Of a stretch of DNA of 64,000 bases, positions 23,109-32,547 are shown in pieces; the stretch's first letter is position 1, and the number at the start of each line of letters is the position of its first letter. The stretch covers positions 1,860,001 through 1,924,000 of the forward strand of contig NZ_CP093845.1 of NCBI RefSeq assembly GCF_024732245.1, read 5' to 3'. The translations under genes were made by a program, and so were the position numbers. The DNA comes from Dietzia sp. B32. GTDB taxonomy: Bacteria > Actinomycetota > Actinomycetes > Mycobacteriales > Mycobacteriaceae. A model generated the notes under the pieces. It saw only the letters and a program-made list of their open reading frames with translations. It searched no databases and had not been told where the DNA came from.

Positions 23109-23620
23109 GCACGATCCGTCCGGCCACCGTCGCGGACGCCGCCGGATGTCGCGAGGTGTACGCGCCGTTCGTCCGCGACACGACGGTGACGTTCGAGGCC
23201 GAGGTGCCTCCGGTCGAGGAGTTCGAGCAGCGGATCTCCCGGGCGCTGGAGCGCTTCGACTGGCTGGTCGCCGAGCTCGACGGGCGGATCGTCGGATACG
23301 CCTACGCCGGACCGGTCAAGGAACGCGCGGCGTACCGCTGGTCCTGCGAGGTGAGCGTCTACGTGGCCGCTGACGCGCAGGGACACGGACTGGGGCGGAC
23401 GCTGTACCGGGAGCTGTTCGCCCGGTTGGACGCGGCCGGTTTCCGCCGACTTCTGGCGATCGTCGCCCTACCCAACGAGCCGAGCCTGGCGCTGCACTCG
23501 GCGATGGGTTTCCGTGAGGCGGGCCGGTTGGAGCGGATCGGGTTCAAGCACGGGCGGTGGCTCGACGTGGCGTGGCTGCAGGCCGACCTGGGGCCGGAGT
23601 CCGGGCCGCCGCCTCTCTGA
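23105..23620 (+). CDS. GNAT N-acetyltransferase, phosphinothricin-acetyltransferase type
   Basis: A 171-residue GNAT protein: IRPATVADAAGCREVYAPFV, YAYAGPVKERAAYRWSCEVS, acetyl-CoA loop AQGHGLGRTLYRELF, and NEPSLALHSAMGFREAGRL. This is the PAT/YncA subgroup, which acetylates methionine sulfone/sulfoximine or phosphinothricin-like amines. It is coupled to the lipoprotein gene upstream (ATGA), though no functional link is obvious. The 3' end overlaps the convergent condensation-domain gene by about 77 bases. Confidence 0.86.
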   Translation: MSTIRPATVADAAGCREVYAPFVRDTTVTFEAEVPPVEEFEQRISRALERFDWLVAELDGRIVGYAYAGPVKERAAYRWSCEVSVYVAADAQGHGLGRTLYRELFARLDAAGFRRLLAIVALPNEPSLALHSAMGFREAGRLERIGFKHGRWLDVAWLQADLGPESGPPPL

Positions 23621-25004
23621 CCTGCCCGCGTGGCCCGACCTCATCGGCCACCGACGTCGCGCGTCGGATCAGCCCCGTGCACAACTCGTCGAGCCAGCCG
23701 CCGACGGAGTCGCGGGCGGCGTCGGTACCCGGATAGCGGCACCGCACGTGCAGCCCCGAGGCGCTGACGACGAACCACACCATCACCCCGTCGGTGCGGA
23801 TCGCGGCCGACACGTGCTGCGGGTTCAGGCTCAGGTCCACGTCCACCGGCAGGCGGCGGTGGTCGAGCCACGAGATCGCGAACATCCCCGGGGTGTGGGG
23901 CATCCCGCCGTAGGGGGCGAGGATCGGCCCCAGCGCGTGCGAACCCAGGTCGACGGCCTCCCGCACCGCCGCCGCGCACACCGTCGGGTCGGGGTCATCG
24001 CATTCGATCACGGAGTTGGTGATGAACCATCCCACCGAGTCGTTCCAGCGGGAGGTGCGTACGTCGTGGCGGGAGTGCACCGGCAGCACCGCGCGCAGCC
24101 CCACCCCGGCGCGGCGCCGGAACACGTCAGTCATCTCGGCGATCGCGACCGAGATCATCCGCACCCCGTCGACGGCGGCCGCGTCCTCGAGCGCCGCGAC
24201 CCCGGCCGGATCGAGCACGTCACGTACCTCCACCACCTCCTCACGCGGGGAGGAGATGTCGCCCAGATCGAGGGGGAACACCGGCATCTCCCCGCCGCCG
24301 CGCGCGAGGATCTCCGCCCAGCGTCGGTGCACGTCGTCCGGCGCGGGCGGGCGGGCACCGAGCTCGGCGGTGTGCTCGGAGAACGGCGCCGCCGGAGACA
24401 GGCAGGTGCCGGGTTCGAGGCCGCAGGCCAGGTCGTCGAGGCAGGAGCAGAAGTCGCGCATCAACACCAGCAGCGACCAGGCGTCGACGTGGCTGTGGTC
24501 GAGCCCGATCACGACCACCGGACGCTCCTGCTCGTCTCGCGGCTCCACCAGGCACAGCGCGTGCGCCGGCTGGGCGAACGGGCAGCACGCCTCGTCGAAC
24601 ACCCGGCGCAGGACGGCCCTCGGATCCTCCCCCGGTTCCGCGGGCGGGGTCCGCCACCCGAGTGACTGCACGGTCACGGGCCGCAGGCGCAGCTCGTCGT
24701 CGTCGCGGTCGGGTCTTCCCTCGTGGTCGTCTCGGTCGTGCCCGCCTCCGGTGAGCACCGTGCGCAGCGTCCCGTGGCGCGCGATCACCGCCAGCCACGC
24801 GCGCGCGATGTGGTCGCGGTCGGCCGGGAACGGCAGCGCGAACGCGACGGCCATCCACGAGCCCGCGCGGGGACCGAGCGAGGCATGACGCGCCTGGTCG
24901 AACGAGGGCGGCCGATCACTTCCCTGAGCTGGGGTGACATCGGTCGCAAACCGGTGCACGACGCCGTCGGGGAGCGACATCCGCGTTACGGTGGTGAGCC
25001 TCAT
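23544..25004 (-). CDS. Condensation-domain acyltransferase-like protein
   Basis: A 486-residue stand-alone protein of the CoA-dependent acyltransferase / NRPS condensation superfamily. The active-site region is GLDHSHVDAWSLLVLM: the His and the Asp four residues later fit HHxxxDG, with Asp for the first His and Ala for Gly. The C-terminal half has DSVGWFITNSVI and FAISWLDHRRLP, as in PapA-type and trehalose-lipid acyltransferases. No NRPS or PKS gene is adjacent, so a glycolipid or wax-type ester is a guess. TACCGT lies 7 bases before the ATG. The Ala/Arg/Pro-rich last 25 residues overlap the GNAT gene and may be unconserved. Confidence 0.72.
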   Translation of the reverse strand: MRLTTVTRMSLPDGVVHRFATDVTPAQGSDRPPSFDQARHASLGPRAGSWMAVAFALPFPADRDHIARAWLAVIARHGTLRTVLTGGGHDRDDHEGRPDRDDDELRLRPVTVQSLGWRTPPAEPGEDPRAVLRRVFDEACCPFAQPAHALCLVEPRDEQERPVVVIGLDHSHVDAWSLLVLMRDFCSCLDDLACGLEPGTCLSPAAPFSEHTAELGARPPAPDDVHRRWAEILARGGGEMPVFPLDLGDISSPREEVVEVRDVLDPAGVAALEDAAAVDGVRMISVAIAEMTDVFRRRAGVGLRAVLPVHSRHDVRTSRWNDSVGWFITNSVIECDDPDPTVCAAAVREAVDLGSHALGPILAPYGGMPHTPGMFAISWLDHRRLPVDVDLSLNPQHVSAAIRTDGVMVWFVVSASGLHVRCRYPGTDAARDSVGGWLDELCTGLIRRATSVADEVGPRGQVREAAARTPAPGRPAATPRRATARA

Positions 25005-25049
25005 GGCCCGCACGGTAGGGGCGGCGTGTTACGGGGAAAGGCGCGAAGT

Positions 25050-25853
25050 GTGACGACGACGAGACGGCCGGACTCCCGGCCCGGCGGCACCGGGCCCGCG
25101 CTCGCCCGCGACGTGCGGGGCGACGGGCTGCCGGTGGTGCAGTTGCACGGGCTCAGCTCGAGCCGGCGCCGCGACGAGGTGTTCGGGCTCGATCTCACGG
25201 CGGGCCGCGGCGGTCTACGTGTGGTGCGCTACGACGCCCGCGGTCACGGACGGTCGCCGGGCACCACCGATCCGGACGACTACACATGGCCGGCGCTGGC
25301 CCGCGACCTCCTGGGCCTCCTGGACGAGGAGTTCCCCGGTCAGCGCGTGCACGGGGTGGGGCAGTCGATGGGGTCGGCGACCCTGATCACCGCGGCGGTG
25401 GCCGAGCCTGGGCGGTTCGCCTCGCTCACCCTGGGCATCCCGCCGACGGTGTGGCGGTGGCGGCGCGAGCAGTCGCGGCTGTACGACCTCGCCGCGCGGC
25501 AGGTGGAACGCTGGGGCGGGGCCCGCTGGTCCGAGCTGACCCGGCAGCCGCCCACCTCGCCGGCCATCGACCCCGACCGGCCCGTCACCGCCCCCGACGT
25601 GGCGGACGAGTGGCTCCCCGCCGCGTTCCGGGGCGCGGCCGCCACCGACCTGCCGTCGCCGGAGGAGATCGGTCGGCTGGGGATGCCGGTGCTGTTGCTC
25701 GCGTGGCCGCAGGACGCCTCCCACCCGCTGGAGGTGGCCGAGGAACTGCTCGACCTGCTGCCCCACGCCCGGCTCGAGGTGGCACGCACGCCCGCAGAGG
25801 TGGCCGCGTGGCCGCGGCTGGTGGGCGACTTCGTGCACGACTGCAGCGGGTAG
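25050..25853 (+). CDS. Alpha/beta hydrolase
   Basis: A 267-residue alpha/beta-hydrolase-fold protein: [15 protein letters not shown] (oxyanion HG), [12 protein letters not shown], nucleophile elbow GQSMGS, and an acidic residue in [11 protein letters not shown]. Substrate unknown. The GTG at 25050 follows GGGGAAAGG; GTG 25026 is an in-frame alternative. It is divergent from the condensation-domain gene with about 45 bases between starts, so the two may share control. Confidence 0.8.
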   Translation: MTTTRRPDSRPGGTGPALARDVRGDGLPVVQLHGLSSSRRRDEVFGLDLTAGRGGLRVVRYDARGHGRSPGTTDPDDYTWPALARDLLGLLDEEFPGQRVHGVGQSMGSATLITAAVAEPGRFASLTLGIPPTVWRWRREQSRLYDLAARQVERWGGARWSELTRQPPTSPAIDPDRPVTAPDVADEWLPAAFRGAAATDLPSPEEIGRLGMPVLLLAWPQDASHPLEVAEELLDLLPHARLEVARTPAEVAAWPRLVGDFVHDCSG

Positions 25854-25890
25854 CGGTGGCATAGCGTCCCGGGCCTCGCACAATGGGGCC

Positions 25891-27291
25891 ATGCGCGAAC
25901 TACAGCGGACGATCATCGACACACTCGGGGTCAAGCCCGACATCGACCCCGCCACCGAGGTGGAACGTCGGGTCCGGTTCCTCGTCGACTACCTCGCCAC
26001 GAGTGGCGCCAAGGGCTACGTGCTGGGCATCTCCGGCGGCGTCGACTCCTCGCTGGCCGGGCGGTTGGCCCAGCTCGCGGTCGAGCGGATCCGCGCGGAC
26101 GGCGGTGACGCGGTGTTCGTGGGGATGCGTCTGCCCTACCGTGTGCAGCACGACGAGGCCGACGCCGCGGCCGCGGTGGAGTTCGTCGACGCCGACGAGA
26201 CCGTGACCGTGAACGTCGCTCCGGGGGTCGACGCGCTCAACGCCGCGATCCGGGAGGGCACGGGCGCCGAGCTCACCGACTTCACCAAGGGCAATGCCAA
26301 GGCACGTCATCGCATGGTGGCCCAGTACGCGCTGGCCGGGGACCGCGGGCTCCTGGTGATCGGTGCCGACCACGCCGCGGAGAACGTCACCGGGTTCTTC
26401 ACCAAGTTCGGGGACGGCGCCGCGGACGTATTGCCACTGGCGGGGCTGAACAAGCGGCAGGGCCGGGCCCTGCTCCGTCAACTGGGGGCGCCGCAGCAAC
26501 TGTGGGACAAGGTCCCCACCGCCGACCTCCTGGACGAGAAACAGGGTCAGACCGACGAGGACGAGCTCGGCCTGCGGTACGACGACATCGACGACTACCT
26601 CGAGGGCCGCGACGTCCCCGGGGAGGTCGCGGAGACGATCGAGTCGGTGTGGCACCGCAACCGGCACAAGCGCACCACCCCGGTGGAGATGGCCGACACG
26701 TGGTGGCGGCCGGGTGAACAGACGGCCCTGGTGGTGATCGACATGCAGAACTCGTACTTCGAGTTCCCCGCCCTGGCCGAGGTGCGTGACGAGCTGGTCC
26801 CGCAGGTCAACGAGCTGATCCACGCCGCCCACGACGCCGGCCGCCCAGTGATCCTCGTGCGCACCGAGCACGCCCGTGACAGGTCCACGTGGACGATCAA
26901 CATGTGCGAGGACGACCAGGGGTTCGCCTTCCCCGGCACCGAGCAGGCACGGTTCCTCGACGAGCTGGCCACCGGCGACCACGTGGAGGTGATCAAGACC
27001 CGCGACAGCGCCTTCTTCGAGACCGACCTCAAGGCCCGGCTCGACCAACTCGGTGTGGACCACCTGCTGCTGTGCGGGGTGTCGACGCACAGCTGCGTAG
27101 CGCAGACGGCGATCGACGGGTTCGCCGAGAACCTCCACGTGGCCGTCGCCCGCGGGGCCATCTCATCGGACAACTCGGCCCTCTCCGAGGCGCTGCTCGA
27201 CTTCTGCGCCGACCAGATGCGCCAGCCGATCATCGATCAGGAGGCGAGCCTGGCGTTGCTGCGGACGGGCGAGTGGCCCGACGCCGATTAG
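25891..27291 (+). CDS. nadE: NAD+ synthetase (ammonia-dependent) fused to an isochorismatase-fold cysteine hydrolase
   Basis: A 466-residue two-domain protein. Residues about 1-272 are a complete ammonia-dependent NAD synthetase: ATP-pyrophosphatase loop [45 protein letters not shown] and [19 protein letters not shown]. After a short linker, residues about 278-466 form an isochorismatase-like hydrolase with a D-K-C triad: Asp284 ([10 protein letters not shown]), Lys369 ([12 protein letters not shown]) and Cys402 ([11 protein letters not shown]). NadE amidates deamido-NAD with ammonia; the second fold includes nicotinamidases, which release ammonia. The DxH metal site of PncA nicotinamidases was not found, so its substrate is open. 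There is no glutaminase domain, unlike M. tuberculosis NadE. Confidence 0.9.
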   Translation: MRELQRTIIDTLGVKPDIDPATEVERRVRFLVDYLATSGAKGYVLGISGGVDSSLAGRLAQLAVERIRADGGDAVFVGMRLPYRVQHDEADAAAAVEFVDADETVTVNVAPGVDALNAAIREGTGAELTDFTKGNAKARHRMVAQYALAGDRGLLVIGADHAAENVTGFFTKFGDGAADVLPLAGLNKRQGRALLRQLGAPQQLWDKVPTADLLDEKQGQTDEDELGLRYDDIDDYLEGRDVPGEVAETIESVWHRNRHKRTTPVEMADTWWRPGEQTALVVIDMQNSYFEFPALAEVRDELVPQVNELIHAAHDAGRPVILVRTEHARDRSTWTINMCEDDQGFAFPGTEQARFLDELATGDHVEVIKTRDSAFFETDLKARLDQLGVDHLLLCGVSTHSCVAQTAIDGFAENLHVAVARGAISSDNSALSEALLDFCADQMRQPIIDQEASLALLRTGEWPDAD

Positions 27292-28295
27292 CCCACCGGC
27301 CGCGTCAGGGTGCCGTCCGGGTAGCGGGCGAACCGGGTCTCGTCCCGTGCGTGGACGGGATCGTTCTGCGGCAGGTCCCAGGTGCCGAACACGCCGGCGC
27401 GATACTCCTGCATGGCGGTGACGATGTCCTCGCGGGTGTTGCCGACGAACGGCCCCTGCTGGACGACAGGGGCGCCGATCGGCCGGGCCTGCAGGACGAG
27501 GAACTCCGCGCCCTCGTCGCCGGCGGTCACGGCGACCGTCTCCGGGGCGAGGACAGCGGCGTCGTACCCCAGCTGCTGGTCGTCGACGGTCGCCGGGCCG
27601 CCGTAGTTGTAGAGCACCCGGTTCACGGAGGGGTCGGCGCCGGGCAGCTCCGTGGTCACGCCCGGGTCGACGGTGACGATCCAGATGGCCAGGTGGTTCT
27701 CCAGCCGTGCCGCCCAGGAGTGCGGCGGCGGGTCGAGGGCGCGCACGCCGTCGACCTCCCCGGCGATCACGCGGAACCGCGCGGCGGCGCCGTCGGCGCC
27801 GCGGACGACGACCGGGGTCTGCTCGGACCAGAACATGTCGAAGTGCGGCTCGGCGGACTTGTCCTCGGGGGCGAGGTTGAGCCAGATCTGGAACAGCTCC
27901 ATCGTGTTGGGCCCCTCGGTGTCCAGCAGCGGGAACATCTCCGAATGCGAGATGCCGGAGCCCGCGGTGAGCCACTGGGTGTCGCCGTGGCCGAAGCGTG
28001 CGGCGGCTCCGAGGGAATCAGCGTGGTCGACCACCCCGTCGAGCACCACGGTCACCGTCTCGAAGCCGCGGTGCGGATGCTGGGGGAACCCGGGGACGGT
28101 CTCCCCGTGGTACATCGACCAGCCGTCCTTGCCGGAGAAGTCCTGCCCCAGTGAGCGGCCCGCGAGCGAGGCGGCGGGGCGCATGGTCTCGCCGTCGGCC
28201 GGCGGGAACTCGTCGCGGTGGTGGACGGCGAACAGGAACGGGTCGAGGCCCGGCCACTGGCCTCCGAGCGGGACGACCTGACGGATGGCGGACAT
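27288..28295 (-). CDS. Pirin family cupin protein, long form
   Basis: A 335-residue bicupin. The metal site of the N-terminal pirin domain is intact: [15 protein letters not shown] and, later, [16 protein letters not shown]. The C-terminal pirin_C domain follows ([22 protein letters not shown]). Pirins bind iron and act as quercetinases or redox-linked regulators; function here is unknown. The ATG follows AGGAGG. The stop overlaps the end of the convergent nadE fusion by 4 bases. A shorter, YhhW-like pirin is encoded at 43.3 kb. Confidence 0.87.
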   Translation of the reverse strand: MSAIRQVVPLGGQWPGLDPFLFAVHHRDEFPPADGETMRPAASLAGRSLGQDFSGKDGWSMYHGETVPGFPQHPHRGFETVTVVLDGVVDHADSLGAAARFGHGDTQWLTAGSGISHSEMFPLLDTEGPNTMELFQIWLNLAPEDKSAEPHFDMFWSEQTPVVVRGADGAAARFRVIAGEVDGVRALDPPPHSWAARLENHLAIWIVTVDPGVTTELPGADPSVNRVLYNYGGPATVDDQQLGYDAAVLAPETVAVTAGDEGAEFLVLQARPIGAPVVQQGPFVGNTREDIVTAMQEYRAGVFGTWDLPQNDPVHARDETRFARYPDGTLTRPVG

Positions 28296-28352
28296 GGGTT
28301 CCTCCTGCGGGACGCGGGTGCGATGACGAGAGACGTTTTGCTGTCACATCAT

Positions 28353-28967
28353 TTACCCGCGCGTGGCGTCCCGGTGTTCCCGCCGCTCCTTCCGCTCCAG
28401 GTGGGCGCGCCGACCCAGGAACACCGCCACCAGCACCACGATGACCGCCACGACGGCGTTGGAGAACCATCCGGCCACGGACTCGATCCGGTGCCACTGG
28501 CCGCCCAGGAGGTAACCGCCCACCACGAACAGCGAGTTCCAGAGCAGACTGCCGGCGGTGGTGAGCAGCAGGAACAGCGCCGGGTTCATCCGCTCCACGC
28601 CCGCCGGGATCGAGATGAGGCTCCGCACCACGGGCACCATCCGACCGAAGAAGACCGCGCTGTTGCCGTGGCGGGAGAACCAGCCCTCGGCCTTGTCGAA
28701 GTCCTCGACCTGGATCAGCGGGACCCGGCGGAACAGCGTGCGAACCCGCTCGGCGCCGAGCCAAAACCCCAGGCCGTAGGCCAGGAGCGCGCCCAGCACG
28801 GACCCGAGGGTGGTCCAGAAGATCGCGCCGGCCAGGGTGAACGTGCCCTGCGCCGCACTGAACCCCGCCAGCGGCAGGATGACCTCGCTCGGGATGGGCG
28901 GGAAGACGTTCTCGAGGCCCACGATGATGGCCGCGCCGGGACCACCGAGGGCGTCCATGACCCCCAC
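28353..28967 (-). CDS. DedA-family membrane protein
   Basis: At least 204 residues, with the DedA hallmarks GLENVFPPIPSEVILPLAG near the start, GRMVPVVRSLISIPAG in the middle, and four or five hydrophobic segments. DedA proteins are thought to flip polyprenyl phosphate or phospholipids and depend on membrane potential. The GTG at 28967 is the first ordinary start codon, but family members usually begin some 10-20 residues earlier; the frame continues open upstream to a CTG at 29034-29036 that overlaps the preceding stop as CTGA. The true protein may therefore be 227 residues, starting at CTG. Confidence 0.83.
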   Translation of the reverse strand: MGVMDALGGPGAAIIVGLENVFPPIPSEVILPLAGFSAAQGTFTLAGAIFWTTLGSVLGALLAYGLGFWLGAERVRTLFRRVPLIQVEDFDKAEGWFSRHGNSAVFFGRMVPVVRSLISIPAGVERMNPALFLLLTTAGSLLWNSLFVVGGYLLGGQWHRIESVAGWFSNAVVAVIVVLVAVFLGRRAHLERKERREHRDATRG

Positions 28968-29032
28968 GGCCCAGCCGGCGATCCCGCCGAGGTCCCCCTC
29001 GGCGGCCAGTACGACGGGAGCAGCGACCTCGA

Positions 29033-29665
29033 TCAGCCCCGCGCCACGACGCCGGTGACCGGGATCCGGCCGTCCACGGCCTGGCGGAAGTTGAGCACCG
29101 CGCGCTTGACGTGGTCACCGGTGGTCACCACGACGGCGCCGGTGGTGCCGCGCTCGCGGAAGATCCGGTCGGTGAACTGGGCGTTCTGCACCGTGGAGGC
29201 GGAGTCCCCCTCCTCGGTGATCCGGTGCGCGGCGATCCCTGCGCCACGCAGCCAGTCGCCCATCGCGCGCGCCTCGGTGCGTCCGTTCTGCGGCACGCCG
29301 CCGGTGACGATGATGCGGGCGGTCGGGTACGCCTGCGCCAACCGGTAGCCCGTCCGCAGTCGCTCCTCGAGCACCGGGCGGATGCCGCCGTCGGGGAACA
29401 ACCCCGCGCCGAGGATGACGATGTCGGTGGTGAACGGGTTGACGGTGAGCACCGCGGGATCGTCCACGGTGGGGATCTCGAAGTCGCCACACAGGGCCAG
29501 CATGGACGGATCGATGTTCTGGCAGCCGAGCATCGTCAGCCCGCCGTAGAGCGCGACTCCGGACGGCATCTCGGCCGAGCCGGCGGAGGCGGTGCCCGCT
29601 CCGGCACCCAGCGCGAGAGCGGCGGCGGCCGCCACGGCGGCGAGACGCCTCTGAGTTCTACGCAC
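29033..29665 (-). CDS. Secreted YdcF/DUF218 family protein
   Basis: A 210-residue protein with an N-terminal signal peptide (RRLAAVAAAAALALGAG, cleavage near ASA) and a DUF218 domain: DIVILGAGLFPDGGIRPVLEERL, IIVTGGVPQNGRTEA, ENA-like STVQNAQF, and VVVTTGDHVKRA. The SanA/YdcF family is linked to envelope permeability and vancomycin exclusion; the biochemical activity is unsettled. Export suggests an envelope role. The GTG follows GAGAGGA. The downstream dedA frame touches its stop, so the two probably form an operon. Confidence 0.82.
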   Translation of the reverse strand: MRRTQRRLAAVAAAAALALGAGAGTASAGSAEMPSGVALYGGLTMLGCQNIDPSMLALCGDFEIPTVDDPAVLTVNPFTTDIVILGAGLFPDGGIRPVLEERLRTGYRLAQAYPTARIIVTGGVPQNGRTEARAMGDWLRGAGIAAHRITEEGDSASTVQNAQFTDRIFRERGTTGAVVVTTGDHVKRAVLNFRQAVDGRIPVTGVVARG

Positions 29666-29777
29666 GATAACGGTCCTCTCCCAAGCAGTGTCGTGACCAG
29701 ATGGTTATCGCATTGTGCGTGAAGGTCGTTACCCGAGGCACGGAGCGGTCACGAACGACCCGCGTACCCTTCACGTC

Positions 29778-30446
29778 ATGCCGGAAGGATACGACAAGGT
29801 CACGGCCGTGCGGTACCTCCACGGTGCCGACCCACACCTACGCGCGCACATCGACGCCGTGGGCCCGTGCACGCTCACCCCGGCGCCGGACACCGGGCCG
29901 CACACGCTCTTCGACCGGCTGGCCTCGTCGATCCTGTCCCAGCAGCTCTCGGTCAAGGCCGCCGCGACGATCGCGGGGCGGCTGCGCGGGCGGGCGTCGA
30001 GCCGGGCGCAACTCGACCCCGCGCTCGTGGCCGCGTTGTCCGACGAGGAACTGCGGGCGTGCGGGATCTCGCGCCCGAAGGTCGCGGCCCTGCGCGACCT
30101 GTCCGACGCGGTGCGTTCGGGTCGGATCCCGACGCTGACCGAACTGAGGGACTACGACGACGACGAGGTCATCACCTCCCTGACGACGGTCCGCGGGATC
30201 GGCCGATGGACCGTGGAGATGCTGTTGATCTTCCTGTTGGACAGACCCGACGTGTTCCCCGTGGCGGATGTCGGGGTGCGGCGGGGATTCGAACGGGTGC
30301 TGGGCCTGGACGACAAGGCCTCCCCCGCGATGATGCTCGACCACTCGGCCGGCTGGGCCCCGTACCGGTCGGTGGCGTCCTGGTACCTGTGGCGGGCGGT
30401 GGACCAGACGGGCGAGGCGGCCCCTGCGCCCGCCCCCGCGTCCTAG
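29778..30446 (+). CDS. DNA-3-methyladenine glycosylase II-like (AlkA, HhH-GPD)
   Basis: A 222-residue HhH-GPD base-excision glycosylase. It contains SSILSQQLSVKAAATIAGRL, the helix-hairpin-helix LTTVRGIGRWTVEMLLIF and the catalytic Asp in VFPVADVGVRRGF. This short form lacks the N-terminal TBP-like domain of E. coli AlkA, as in many actinobacteria. It should remove alkylated purines from DNA. TACCCT seven bases before the ATG marks a leaderless start. It precedes a cyclase gene by 12 bases. Confidence 0.87.
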   Translation: MPEGYDKVTAVRYLHGADPHLRAHIDAVGPCTLTPAPDTGPHTLFDRLASSILSQQLSVKAAATIAGRLRGRASSRAQLDPALVAALSDEELRACGISRPKVAALRDLSDAVRSGRIPTLTELRDYDDDEVITSLTTVRGIGRWTVEMLLIFLLDRPDVFPVADVGVRRGFERVLGLDDKASPAMMLDHSAGWAPYRSVASWYLWRAVDQTGEAAPAPAPAS

Positions 30447-30458
30447 GCTCTGCAGGCC

Positions 30459-31262
30459 ATGGCGAACCTCAACTGGGAGCGGGTGCGGGCGACGGCGGCC
30501 CGCGCCGCGGCGGGCGCGCGCGACGTCAACCGTCATCCCACATCGGTCGAGATGCTGCGGCGCGCCCGGCGGGCCCTGCCCGGTGACGCCGGATTCGGTG
30601 ACCCGCTCTCGGCCGCCGGCCGCGACAGCGCGGGAACCATCGCCCGCGTGGCCGGGCGACTGTTCGACGAGCAGCCCACCGCCTCCCGGGAGGTGACCCT
30701 CGGCGGATTGCAGGTGTGGCACGCGGTCCTCGAGCGGACGGGCCGGGCCGGCGGCGGGAGCGAGGTGACGATCGTGTTCACCGACATCGTCGGGTTCTCC
30801 GACTGGGCGATGCGCGCCGGAGACGAGGAGTCGCTGGCCCTCCTCCGCAGGGTCGCCGCGGCCACCGAGCCCGAGGTGCTCGCGCACCGGGGGACGGTCG
30901 TCAAGCGTCTCGGCGACGGACTCATGGCCGCCTTCCCGTCTCCGCAGTTGGCGCTGGACGCGGCGGTCGCCTGCCTGGACGGGGTCGCCGGCGTGGAAGT
31001 CGCGGGATGGCACCCGCGGCTGCGGGTCGGTGTCCACACCGGGCGCCCCCGCCGGATCGGGGACGACTACCTCGGCATGGACGTCAACATCGCCGCGCGG
31101 CTCGCGGAGAAGGCCGGCCCGGGCGAGATCCTCGTCAGCGAGACCACGCGCGCGGGACTCGACCCCGGCCGCGTGACGACCCGCCCCAAGCGGACGTTCC
31201 GGTGGGGTGGGGTCAAGGGCGTCCCCGACGGGCTCATGGTCCACGTGGCGACCCCGCGCTGA
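30459..31262 (+). CDS. Class III adenylate/guanylate cyclase
   Basis: A 267-residue protein with an N-terminal helical region of about 95 residues and one catalytic cyclase domain (about 100-265). Metal-binding Asp (VTIVFTDIVGFSDWA), the GDG loop VVKRLGDGLMAAFPS, a second Asp, and the transition-state Asn/Arg pair in MDVNIAARL are all present. It should make cAMP (or cGMP) as a homodimer. No membrane segment or HAMP domain. This is relevant because two GlxR/CRP-type sites occur in the window. Confidence 0.86.
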   Translation: MANLNWERVRATAARAAAGARDVNRHPTSVEMLRRARRALPGDAGFGDPLSAAGRDSAGTIARVAGRLFDEQPTASREVTLGGLQVWHAVLERTGRAGGGSEVTIVFTDIVGFSDWAMRAGDEESLALLRRVAAATEPEVLAHRGTVVKRLGDGLMAAFPSPQLALDAAVACLDGVAGVEVAGWHPRLRVGVHTGRPRRIGDDYLGMDVNIAARLAEKAGPGEILVSETTRAGLDPGRVTTRPKRTFRWGGVKGVPDGLMVHVATPR

Positions 31263-31329
31263 CCACATCCGGCCCACCCTCGCCGCGGCCGGGACGCCGC
31301 CGACCACCGGCGTCCGGTAGAACGGACAC

Positions 31330-31827
31330 ATGGCAACCACCAATTTCAAGGGCAATCCCGTCACCACGTCCGGCGAGCTCCCCGCCGTCGGATCGACCGC
31401 TCCGGCGTTCGACCTCGTGGGCACCGACCTGGCTCCCGTGACCTCCGAGTCGCTGGCCGGCAAGAAGCTCATCCTCAACATCTTCCCCAGCGTCGACACG
31501 GGCGTGTGCGCCCAGTCGGTGCGCACCTTCCACGAGAAGGCCTCCGGCCTGGAGAACACCGAGGTCGTCAACATCTCGGCCGATCTGCCGTTCGCGCACA
31601 AGCGCTTCTGCGCCGCCGAGGACATCGAGAACGCCACCGCCGGCTCGACCTTCCGCAGTGACTTCGCCGCCGACTACGGCGTCAAGATGACCGACGGCCC
31701 GATGGCGGGGCTCCTGGCCCGCTCGGTCGTCGTGGTCGACTCCGAGGGCAAGGTCGTCTACACCCAGCTCGTCGACGAGATCACCACCGAGCCGGATTAC
31801 GACGCCGCGCTCGCCGCCGCGAACTGA
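31330..31827 (+). CDS. tpx: Thiol peroxidase (Tpx-type peroxiredoxin)
   Basis: A 165-residue atypical 2-Cys peroxiredoxin of the Tpx subfamily. The peroxidatic Cys is in [16 protein letters not shown] (Cys60) and the resolving Cys is in [12 protein letters not shown] (about Cys94). It reduces alkyl hydroperoxides and H2O2 with thioredoxin in the cytoplasm. TAGAAC lies 6 bases before the ATG. A strong hairpin terminator follows 17 bases after the stop. Confidence 0.95.
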   Translation: MATTNFKGNPVTTSGELPAVGSTAPAFDLVGTDLAPVTSESLAGKKLILNIFPSVDTGVCAQSVRTFHEKASGLENTEVVNISADLPFAHKRFCAAEDIENATAGSTFRSDFAADYGVKMTDGPMAGLLARSVVVVDSEGKVVYTQLVDEITTEPDYDAALAAAN

Positions 31828-31843
31828 GCGCACCCGAGACGGC

Positions 31844-31882
31844 GACGAGGCCCGCCCCCGACGAACGGGGGCGGGCCTCGTC
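31844..31882. terminator. Bidirectional hairpin terminator
   Basis: A perfect 17-bp stem (GACGAGGCCCGCCCCCG and its complement) with the 5-base loop ACGAA, followed by ATTTCTCC on the plus strand. It separates convergent tpx and the FMN reductase gene. Confidence 0.88.
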
Positions 31883-31914
31883 ATTTCTCCGACTCAGGGC
31901 GCCGGCGCCGGGCG

Positions 31915-32478
31915 TCAGGCGTTCGCGACCGCCAGCGAGAAGCGGCGGGTGGCCTGCTCCAGCTGATCGAACAGGGTCGTCAGCTCGTCGGCGCGCCGTT
32001 CCGCCGGCTGCACGCCCTCGGGGCCGAACTCGGTGAACAGGCTCAGCGAGATCTGCTGACGCACGCCGTACATGTGGAAGTTGGCCACTATCTGCCGCCA
32101 GTGCTCCACGGCGCGCACACCACCCTCGGCCCCATAGGAGACGAACGCGACCGGCTTGTTCGCCCACTCGCTGCCGAGGGAGTCGAAGGCGTTCTTCAGG
32201 CCGCCCGGAACGCTGTGGTTGTACTCGGGGGTGACAAAGACGAACGCGTCGTAGGAGTCGATCGTCGAGCTCCACCGCTGCACACGCTCGTCGTCGTACT
32301 GCTTGTTCGCCGCGCCCGGCACCGTGGCCGAGGTCAGCAACGGGACGTCGAACGACTTGAGGTCGACCAGCTCGTAGGTGGCGTCCTGCCGCGCCTGCGA
32401 CTCCCGCGCGACCCACTCGGCCACGGACTGTCCCGAACGTTCCTCGCGGATGCTGCCCAGAATGATGCCGATCTTCAC
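31915..32478 (-). CDS. NADPH-dependent FMN reductase
   Basis: A 187-residue flavodoxin-fold quinone/FMN reductase. It has the phosphate-binding loop GSIREERSGQ at the N-terminus and the family motif TPEYNHSVPGGLKNAFDSL with SYGAEGGVRAVE. It probably reduces quinones, azo compounds or free flavin and helps in oxidative stress, which fits its place next to tpx. The GTG 32478 is preceded by GGGAG and begins exactly at the first beta strand (VKIGIILGS); the upstream ATG would add a non-family segment. Confidence 0.88.
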   Translation of the reverse strand: MKIGIILGSIREERSGQSVAEWVARESQARQDATYELVDLKSFDVPLLTSATVPGAANKQYDDERVQRWSSTIDSYDAFVFVTPEYNHSVPGGLKNAFDSLGSEWANKPVAFVSYGAEGGVRAVEHWRQIVANFHMYGVRQQISLSLFTEFGPEGVQPAERRADELTTLFDQLEQATRRFSLAVANA

Positions 32479-32547
32479 GGTCTGCTCCCTCTCGTCGTGC
32501 GGACTACTGTCGATCGCACCCACCCTACTAGATGACGTGACACCAAT

